From contig CAYNHL010000163.1 in assembly GCA_964397015.1 (NCBI GenBank), positions 1-6,833 of the forward strand: a stretch of 6,833 nt of DNA, written 5' to 3'. Origin of the DNA: MADRE2 sp964397015 (GTDB lineage Bacteria; Desulfobacterota; Desulfobacteria; Desulfobacterales; Desulfobacteraceae). Below, piece by piece: positions 1-4,142 of the stretch (within the stretch, counting starts at the first letter, position 1; each line of letters starts with the position of its first letter). The notes under the pieces were generated by a model. It did no database searches and had not been told where the DNA came from. It saw only the letters and a program-made list of their open reading frames with translations. The position numbers were made by a program, and so were the translations under genes.

Positions 1-32
1 TTGTAAATACATATCAAATGAAAGGGGAAATT

Positions 33-407
33 ATGAACGCTAAACAGTTAGATTTGTTCGAGTATCTAAAAACCCAAACCAGAACCGAAAGCCCGGAACC
101 CATGCTGGCACTGCTGGAGGTCGTGGACGGGATCAAGCACAACAAGTTTAAAGTGTCAGCTGCCCTGGAAGCCGTGGCGGGCCTGCTGGCAGGCAAGCCG
201 GAACAAAAAAATACCCGGTTCAATCAGTTTGCCCACCGGGTGGGCCGGGCAATAAAGCCGGAACTGCTGAAAATCGACCGGGCCGAGCGCGTGGAAGTTG
301 TGCGGGATGCGGCACAACCACAGTTATGTTTTGAAGGTATGGGGACCATGTGCGGATCACCTTCGAGCCTGGACGAACTCAAAGAGTTTTGTGGGGTTGA
401 GATTTAA
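33..407 (+). CDS. Small protein with N-terminal sliding-clamp-binding motif
   Basis: This 124-aa protein is of unrecognised family. The start at 33 is preferred over the in-frame ATG at 18 because the purine-rich AAAGGGGA (21-28) lies 4 bases before it and overlaps the upstream ATG region. Residues 5-9 read QLDLF, which is exactly the bacterial beta-clamp-binding consensus QL(S/D)LF found in clamp-using polymerases and repair proteins. The rest is mixed-charge and probably helical (LALLEVVDGI at 25-34, then a basic stretch around 35-80), with two cysteines near the C-terminus (107, 120) and no membrane segment. The context with a nuclease and an initiator-like gene downstream fits a DNA-replication or repair accessory role, but that is inference. 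The open frame, SD and motif are seen; clamp binding is predicted from the motif alone. Confidence 0.75.
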   Translation: MNAKQLDLFEYLKTQTRTESPEPMLALLEVVDGIKHNKFKVSAALEAVAGLLAGKPEQKNTRFNQFAHRVGRAIKPELLKIDRAERVEVVRDAAQPQLCFEGMGTMCGSPSSLDELKEFCGVEI

Positions 408-424
408 CCCTATTTATATAAACC

Positions 425-447
425 GGCTGCTGGATCACCCAGCGGCC
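425..447 (+). promoter_or_regulatory. Hairpin in the intergenic gap ahead of the next SD
   Basis: Nine bases (425-433) pair with 439-447 with one G-U pair and a 5-base loop (ATCAC). No T-run follows, so this is not a classical terminator. It ends 8 bases before the AAAGGAAGG SD (455-463) of the next gene, so it may shape translation or stabilise the processed mRNA. Confidence 0.45.
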
Positions 448-469
448 ACAAATGAAAGGAAGGTTGAAC

Positions 470-889
470 ATGCAACGGACAAGTCAATTTCAAACGAACC
501 GATGCGAGTGTGACTGCTGCCGGCACTTGGCAAACTTGGCACAAAAGTCTGAACAAGATCGTGTATCTGTTATCTATTTGGACCAATTTCCGGTCGAGTT
601 TCCGGACGATCCTGAAATAGAAGTCTCCACTCATGCATATCTTGGCATGACCAGGGAGCGTCTAAGGGGAGACTCGGCTGTGCGAATTTTGATGCGGGCA
701 GACATCAGCAGAAAAGATGCCCTGCGAGCCCTCAAAGCGGCCTACAGAATGGTTTCAAACGATGACTATTTGGATAATTTGTTTGAGTATGGTTTGAGCA
801 AAGAAATGCTTGAAGAGGTTGAAACCATCGAAGACCTGGAAAGCCGAATGCAGAAGGGTACTGATGAAATCCGCAAAGCGGAAAAATAA
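470..889 (+). CDS. Hypothetical protein with N-terminal Cys cluster
   Basis: This is a 139-aa protein from ATG 470, chosen because AAAGGAAGG (455-463) sits at SD distance; the ATG at 452 overlaps that SD. Residues 11-19 read RCECDCCRH, giving four cysteines in six residues plus a histidine, which could bind a metal. After that come an acidic, aromatic stretch (VIYLDQFPVEFPDDPEIE, about 34-51) and a helical C-terminal half ending in a charged segment that looks coiled-coil-like (EEVETIEDLESRMQK). No transmembrane segment is visible. I do not recognise the family. It follows the clamp-motif gene by 62 bp and is probably co-transcribed with it. The cysteine cluster might also be structural or redox-related; nothing in the sequence decides. 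Confidence 0.7.
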   Translation: MQRTSQFQTNRCECDCCRHLANLAQKSEQDRVSVIYLDQFPVEFPDDPEIEVSTHAYLGMTRERLRGDSAVRILMRADISRKDALRALKAAYRMVSNDDYLDNLFEYGLSKEMLEEVETIEDLESRMQKGTDEIRKAEK

Positions 890-900
890 TATTTAAAAAT

Positions 901-979
901 TGCCTGCCAGTTTATCTGGTCCCGACGGGGGGCACTGTTTATTTCTTTGGCAGTGCCAGGCATCTCCCAAAAGGACCAG
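901..979 (+). promoter_or_regulatory. Structured leader upstream of nuclease gene
   Basis: Several pairings are visible in this gap. TGCCTG (901-906) pairs with CAGGCA (957-962), enclosing a small CCAG/CTGG hairpin (907-919) and a 7-bp GGCACTG/CAGTGCC hairpin (931-937/951-957, sharing one base with the closing stem). Alternatively CTGGTCC (916-922) pairs perfectly with GGACCAG (973-979), which would bury the AAGGA (971-975) serving the mini-ORF at 983. The two folds compete for 916-919. A regulatory role is inference; the complementary segments are seen. Confidence 0.4.
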
Positions 980-982
980 GTC

Positions 983-1021
983 ATGAAAAATCAGCCTTTT
1001 ATTTTGGAGATAGTCAAATGA
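983..1021 (+). CDS. 12-codon mini-ORF overlapping nuclease start
   Basis: This possible leader peptide (MKNQPFILEIVK) has its own SD-like AAGGA (971-975), 7 bases before the ATG. Its TGA overlaps the nuclease ATG in the tetranucleotide ATGA (1018-1021), the classic geometry for translational coupling. The nuclease also has GGAGA (1006-1010) inside the mini-ORF, so ribosomes ending here could restart directly. At 12 codons, chance cannot be excluded. Confidence 0.35.
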   Translation: MKNQPFILEIVK

Positions 1022-1500
1022 TCCTGATTGATTCAAGAGAGCAACAGCCGTATCAATTCACCCAGACAAACATTGAGATCCAGGTGGATACCCTGCATAT
1101 TGGTGACTATTCAATCATGGGATTTACTGACCGGATAGCTGTTGAACGTAAAAGCCTTGATGATCTGGTGGGATGTCTCATGGGGAAAAGCCGGGACAGA
1201 TTCGAGCGTGAGTTACAAAAGGGCCGTTTCCTGGAACTGTTTGTCGTTGTGGTGGAAGCATCCATGTTTGATATCAGATCCGGTGCCTATCGATCCAATA
1301 TGAAACCTCATGCTGTACTGCAAAGTATCATCGCTTTTCAGATCCGATACGGGACCAGTTTTATGTTTTGCGGCGGCAGGAAGGGTGGGGAATATGTCAC
1401 ACTGTCCCTGTTACAAAAATATCTGTATGAGATTCAAAAACGATACCAACAGGCAGTAGGTAGTATAGGCAAGAGAACACGGCGGCATGAAGGACCCTGA
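1018..1500 (+). CDS. ERCC4-domain (XPF/Mus81-type) nuclease
   Basis: This 160-aa protein consists almost entirely of an ERCC4 nuclease fold. The family cuts branched or flap DNA using a metal-dependent active site. The key residues are present: D5 in IDSREQQPY, G29-D30 in HIGDYS, and the signature ERKx3D as E43-R44-K45...D49 (ERKSLDD). Later come a GKSRDRFERE segment (56-65) and the strand FVVVVEA. There is no helicase domain and no obvious tandem HhH domain, so this is the compact stand-alone form seen in many phages and mobile elements. The C-terminus is basic (KRTRRH). The start is supported by GGAGA at 1006-1010 and by overlap with the mini-ORF stop. It sits in the likely operon with the initiator-like gene, which suggests a job in element replication or recombination. 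Catalytic competence is inferred from the motif. Confidence 0.9.
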   Translation: MILIDSREQQPYQFTQTNIEIQVDTLHIGDYSIMGFTDRIAVERKSLDDLVGCLMGKSRDRFERELQKGRFLELFVVVVEASMFDIRSGAYRSNMKPHAVLQSIIAFQIRYGTSFMFCGGRKGGEYVTLSLLQKYLYEIQKRYQQAVGSIGKRTRRHEGP

Positions 1501-1586
1501 TGAATATTCTCAGACTGATACCCGGCCAGGATACAGCCTTCCCTGGGTGTGGCAATACAAAGGCGGTTAAGTATGCGGGCAATTGA
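1500..1586 (+). CDS. 28-aa ORF bridging nuclease and initiator genes
   Basis: The ATG overlaps the nuclease TGA by one base (TGATG, 1498-1502), and AAGGA (1489-1493) lies 6 bases ahead of it. The ORF ends 14 bases inside the next gene. The peptide contains PGCGNTKAVKYAGN and is too short to place in a family. The tight overlaps on both sides suggest a coupled small protein or a leader that feeds ribosomes into the initiator-like gene. It could also be the remnant of a longer gene. Evidence is layout only. Confidence 0.35.
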   Translation: MNILRLIPGQDTAFPGCGNTKAVKYAGN

Positions 1587-2165
1587 TAAAAACGGGTTTG
1601 GCAAGGGTACCTTTGTTGAAAAGAATATGTTTTTGTCCAAAGCATTTATTACTTTGGGAAAAAGAGGGACCGCCCCAGTTACCAGCTGGGCATCTCATTC
1701 AATACTTATGATGTTTTTGGGGAAAAGATCGATGCGGAAAACAACCGACAAAAAGGGCAGCAACAAACAATACAAACCCCTGAATGGCAATGAATTAATA
1801 TTGACGTACAAGGAACTTGAATCCAGGGGTATCAACCAAAAATCAGCCACCAGGGGGATTGATGAGCTGTTGGCTAAAGGTTTTATCACCATAGTTGACC
1901 AGGGGGGTTGTTACGAGAAGCACAAGGCGGTTTATGGCCTGTCTGATAAGTATAGCATCTGGCGACCAGGCACGGTGTTTGAGACCAGAAAGCGGGATGT
2001 CCACAGAGGTTACCAGGATCATGAAATAAAATTTTCGCAGACGTTAAGGGGGGCACCCACACAGACGTCAGCGACGGTGTCTTAAACCAAACAGGGACAC
2101 AGACGTTAAAGGGGGACACCCCTATAAAGAAAAAAGCAGGGGTTCATTATGAAACCATCTGTTAA
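1573..2165 (+). CDS. Winged-helix replication-initiator-like protein, 3' end frameshifted
   Basis: The start is at ATG 1573, with AAGGCGG (1560-1566) at SD distance. As read, the frame stops at 2083-2085, giving 170 aa. The core (FLSKAFITL at 20-28, GTAP at 32-35, then ILMMFLGKR) is followed by a winged-helix region (ELESRGINQKSATRGIDELL, 81-100, then AKGFITIVDQGG) and a conserved-looking tail (RPGTVFETRKRDVHRGYQ, 131-148). I remember this layout from many Desulfobacterota hypothetical or initiator-like proteins. The 3' end contains iteron-like repeats. A -1 shift near 2046-2048 continues the frame to TAA at 2163-2165 (about 197 aa) with a tail containing THTDVSDG and QTLKGDTP. The second DNA repeat has the A that the first lacks. 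The initiator role is inference from fold plus iterons; a transcriptional regulator is the alternative. Confidence 0.7.
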
Positions 2166-2230
2166 CAACCATTTCAGGCATTTTCATCCCCTTGCACCTC
2201 AGAGGGGGGTGAGCGACCCTAACGTCTGCG
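2002..2230 (+). repeat. Iteron-like 11-bp repeat set, candidate replication origin
   Basis: There are four direct copies of a CRCAGACGTTA-like word: 2002-2012 (CACAGAGGTTA), 2036-2046 (CGCAGACGTTA), 2060-2070 (CACAGACGTCA) and 2098-2108 (CACAGACGTTA). One perfect inverted copy of the second lies at 2220-2230 (TAACGTCTGCG). Copies two and four extend into a longer direct repeat (2036-2058 and 2098-2121) that includes a G-run and CACCC. An A-rich segment (2123-2136) follows. Placement in the 3' end of a winged-helix gene mirrors phage and plasmid origins that lie inside initiator genes. An origin function is inference; the repeats are seen directly. Confidence 0.6.
2118..2143 (+). repeat. Small dyad flanking an A-rich loop
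   Basis: ACCCCT (2118-2123) pairs with AGGGGT (2138-2143) around a 14-base A-rich loop. It lies just after the last direct iteron, so it could contribute to an easily melted segment or an RNA hairpin. Confidence 0.3.
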
Positions 2231-2349
2231 TTAACATGTATTGCCATGCACAGGGGTCTTGTGACTTGTTTATTGTACCAAAACATGATGGGAAAAGGGA
2301 TGAAAATCTTGGGTGCTCCGATTTTGACTCAACACCGGGGGAAAGGACT

Positions 2350-2441
2350 ATGACATTCATCATTGACCACCAACTGACCATAACAGACCTGGACCCGGCC
2401 ACAAAACAGAACCTAAACGCCGGTTGACCATGCAGAACCCG
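2350..2441 (+). pseudogene. Possible N-terminal remnant of an SF2 helicase
   Basis: ATG 2350 follows GGGGGAAAGGA (2337-2347). It reads 25 codons (MTFIIDHQLTITDLDPATKQ, then NLNAG) to TGA 2425-2427. If one A is restored in the run at 2415-2417, the frame continues NLKRRLTMQNP. The pattern 'L..LK..LT..NP' following an I-D-L-D-P lead is what I recall at the N-termini of many phage and element SF2 (DEAD/DEAH-like) helicases. After NP the match is lost, and a terminator hairpin begins at 2444, so at most the first 30 or so residues survive. The alternative is a 25-codon leader peptide for the terminator just downstream. An upstream in-frame ATG at 2149 exists, but its extra 67 residues show no recognisable pattern. 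The helicase call rests on memory of a short motif. Confidence 0.35.
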
Positions 2442-2443
2442 GC

Positions 2444-2477
2444 AAGGCGGTTGACGGCAGGGTCAACCCCCTTTTTT
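2444..2477 (+). terminator. Strong intrinsic terminator with possible antiterminator
   Basis: GGTTGAC (2449-2455) pairs with GTCAACC (2462-2468) around a 6-base loop. The stem extends through one C/C mismatch to GG/CC (2446-2447/2470-2471) and runs directly into six T (2472-2477), preceded on the left by AA. This is a canonical Rho-independent terminator closing the left gene cluster. A second GGTTGACC (2422-2429) can pair instead with GGTCAACC (2461-2468), an arrangement seen in attenuators. Confidence 0.75.
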
Positions 2478-2536
2478 GTACCTCTTCGGGGGGCCGGTTG
2501 GAACGGGGTAACATGTAACCCCCATAAAAAATGCAC

Positions 2537-2571
2537 AATACCCTTGTCAGTAAGGGGTATTAGCTATTTTT
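2537..2571 (+). terminator. Second possible terminator hairpin
   Basis: AATACCCTT (2537-2545) pairs with AAGGGGTATT (2552-2561) with one bulged G and a 6-base loop. Five T's (2567-2571) follow after a short AGCTA spacer. The spacer makes it weaker than the terminator at 2444-2477. It may serve as back-up insulation before the gene at 2620, or as a leader hairpin for that gene. Confidence 0.35.
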
Positions 2572-2619
2572 ATATTGAAAGTATAGGCTATGTTTACCAA
2601 ATGATTTCGGAAAAAAGAT

Positions 2620-3222
2620 ATGGGTGGATGGGGATCAGGCCGGCCATCGGGCTCCGGCAAACGGAAAGCTGAGGACTGTCTGCCGCTGGATATCCGGAAG
2701 TGGAACAGACAGGGATTGATATTCCCAGGGTCCAGTATCACAAGCAGCTGGTCAGTGGGCGGGCAGGTTCACAGTTCAATCGGAGCCGTGGCACTGGCAG
2801 ACCGGCTAACTCTTCAATACAAGTACCGTGGAGAACCAGTCGAGCAGGATATCATGTTCACCTGGACCCGTTGCCATTTCGGAGGTCAAAGGATCTGGCT
2901 TGTATGTCCGTTCTGCTCCCGGCGTTGTGCCGTGGTTTATTCCTACGGGAAATATTTTGCCTGCCGGATCTGCGGGAACATAGCATATTCAACACAGAAT
3001 GAATCCTGCAGAGAAAGGCTGTTCACCAAAGCGGACAAGTTGCGGAAAAAAATTGGGGCCAGGGCTGGTGCGGCTAACCCTCTCCCGATATTCAAGCCGC
3101 TCAATATGCACTCTACAACCTGGATGCGGATCAGGTGGCAGATCGAACTTTTAGAAAATAGTGGTTTTGCAGATCTCGACCGAATGATGACTCTATGGCG
3201 GAAAAAAAGGCCCTGGTTCTGA
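2620..3222 (+). CDS. MGGWGSGR-type zinc-ribbon protein, unknown function
   Basis: This 200-aa protein starts MGGWGSGRPSG, a distinctive N-terminus of a widespread uncharacterised family seen in prophages and integrative elements. GGAAAAAAG (2609-2617) precedes the ATG as a modest SD. Conserved-looking parts in order are: A-E-D-C-L-P-L-D (17-24), a middle beta-rich section with SIGAVAL (53-59), T-R-C-H-F-G-G (83-89), and a four-cysteine zinc ribbon, C96-x2-C99 (CPFC) and C115-x2-C118 (CRIC), followed by a Tyr and a basic helix (ERLFTKADKLRKKIGARAG). There is no catalytic motif and no membrane segment. The zinc ribbon suggests nucleic-acid or protein binding. It lies between terminator-like hairpins and a winged-helix gene and may form a short operon with the latter (33 bp apart). 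Family membership is from memory of the N-terminus and Cys pattern. Confidence 0.8.
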   Translation: MGGWGSGRPSGSGKRKAEDCLPLDIRKWNRQGLIFPGSSITSSWSVGGQVHSSIGAVALADRLTLQYKYRGEPVEQDIMFTWTRCHFGGQRIWLVCPFCSRRCAVVYSYGKYFACRICGNIAYSTQNESCRERLFTKADKLRKKIGARAGAANPLPIFKPLNMHSTTWMRIRWQIELLENSGFADLDRMMTLWRKKRPWF

Positions 3223-3255
3223 ATTGTTAGCCTCCATAAAAAAGGGAAAAGGATT

Positions 3256-3558
3256 ATGGATTCAAGAAAACTGTCACACCTTCAAAAAACCATCCTGAGC
3301 ATGGCTAAGACAAAAGGCCATGTTACCAATGCCGATATCCTGACATCTGTTTATGGATTCGAGCAGACGGCATTCACCCGGGGAAACAGGTTTGAACGCT
3401 CCCATATCGGAATGGACAGATACCTTTCAGCATCGGCAGCAGTTGCAAGGTCATTTACCCGGTTGCGGGATCGGGGCCTGATGATCCGGGTAATGCCGGA
3501 GGGGTATCACACCTTGACCAAACAGGGCCATGAAACGGTTAATTTTTCACCTTCATAA
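3256..3558 (+). CDS. Small winged-helix DNA-binding protein
   Basis: This 100-aa protein is preceded by a purine-rich SD (AAAAGGA, 3247-3253). The order LSHLQKTIL (6-14), TNADIL (24-29), YGF (33-35), then RYLSASAAVARSFTRLRDRGLM (55-76) and a final wing-like GYHTLTKQG matches small winged-helix proteins common in phage and element DNA. The recognition helix is probably within 57-70, followed by the hydrophobic turn and wing. It follows the zinc-ribbon gene closely, so it may be its partner or the regulator of this segment. No effector domain is present. A transcription-control role is inferred from the fold; the DNA target is unknown. Confidence 0.7.
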   Translation: MDSRKLSHLQKTILSMAKTKGHVTNADILTSVYGFEQTAFTRGNRFERSHIGMDRYLSASAAVARSFTRLRDRGLMIRVMPEGYHTLTKQGHETVNFSPS

Positions 3559-3676
3559 AAAGGCGGGTTGTGTTAGCTCTGGGAAAGTGAGTTCAGTTAC
3601 ACGGAAGCACAAGAGGTCGGGATGTTTCATTCAACAGCCAAGGGGGAGCGGCCAGAGAAAATGACACGATCCAGGG

Positions 3677-3702
3677 AATACCCAGGGCCATGCCTGGGTA
3701 TT
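3677..3702 (+). ncRNA. 10-bp perfect hairpin, element of possible structured RNA
   Basis: AATACCCAGG (3677-3686) pairs without mismatch with CCTGGGTATT (3693-3702) around GCCATG. No T-run follows directly. It sits between the closed stem at 3577-3657 and the TATAAT at 3752, inside the gene-free stretch. An RNA role is inference. Confidence 0.35.
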
Positions 3703-4078
3703 TCAAACGGTTAATTCCTGGTGCCCATAAAAAGCAGAGTGTGACCCCCCATATAATGGCATGGTTCAATCACCTGTCAATCAGCATGGGCAAGGGTTCA
3801 GCCAGCAGTGACCAGGGCAGGCTACCGGAAAGATGTAGAAGAAAAGTAGAAGCCTGGGAGCAGAACCGGTACAGGGGAAGTGGTTAATTATAACTCGATA
3901 AACCATGAAAACCCGGTCCCGGCCAAGCTGACGGGACAAGGGCAAACCCCGTGAAAAGTTCATAAATGTCAACCTTCAAAGCCCGTGGGATAGGGGAAAC
4001 ACTTATACTGGTAAAGAAAAACACCTATGTGGGAATACGAACAAATACTAACGCGGAATACCCGCAACCCAGTTGACC

Positions 4079-4116
4079 CTCCTCAGTTTCTTGGTTTTTT
4101 GAAAGGAACTGGGGAG
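4079..4116 (+). promoter_or_regulatory. 14-bp stem that may switch the next gene's SD
   Basis: CTCCTCAGTTTCTT (4079-4092) pairs with AAGGAACTGGGGAG (4103-4116), 14 pairs with two G-U, around a T-rich 10-base loop. The 5' arm contains CCTCCT (4078-4083), the exact complement of AGGAGG (4132-4137), the SD of the gene at 4143. When the hairpin forms the SD is free; when it does not, CCTCCT can mask it. Translational control is inference from complementarity. Confidence 0.5.
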
Positions 4117-4142
4117 TAAGGCACTAACTAAAGGAGGATATC

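Larger units (their letters stand above)
3559..4142 (+). other. 580-bp gap with hairpins and only doubtful mini-ORFs
   Basis: No convincing gene lies here. Short open frames exist at 3622-3714 (30 aa), 3756-3887 (43 aa, ATG without SD) and 3966-4076 (36 aa, with a fairly protein-like ILVKKNTYVGIRTN but no SD). Structure is more evident. CTCTGG (3577-3582) pairs with CCAGAG (3652-3657), there is a 10-bp perfect hairpin at 3677-3702, a GTCCCG/CGGGAC hairpin at 3916-3937 and a 14-bp stem at 4079-4116. TATAAT (3752-3757) and TATACT (4004-4009) look like -10 boxes, but I see no good -35 for either. The stretch could be a long untranslated leader or an RNA gene, or decayed coding sequence. Confidence 0.45.

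Noticed and set aside
298..513. 71-aa + frame overlapping the first two genes
   Set aside because: It lies in another frame across the end of the first gene and the intergenic hairpin, with no SD; a shadow frame.
2181..2306. 10-bp inverted repeat TTTTCATCCC / GGGATGAAAA
   Set aside because: The arms are 106 bases apart in a low-information stretch and the match could be chance. No supporting structure was seen between them.
3220..3580. Integron attC-like sites (GTTAGC at two places)
   Set aside because: The words do not fit the GTTRRRY/RYYYAAC core pairs, and no imperfect palindrome of attC form surrounds them.
3690..3887. 65-aa + strand open frame in the gene-free stretch
   Set aside because: Its start falls inside the loop of a perfect hairpin, with no SD. 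The composition (CRRKVEAWEQNRYRG) shows no family pattern. Kept only as a doubtful mini-ORF in the description of the stretch.
3559..4142. Group II or group I intron
   Set aside because: GTGTGAC at 3739-3745 recalls a group II 5' end, but I found no domain V-like hairpin and no intron-encoded protein, and no interrupted gene surrounds it.
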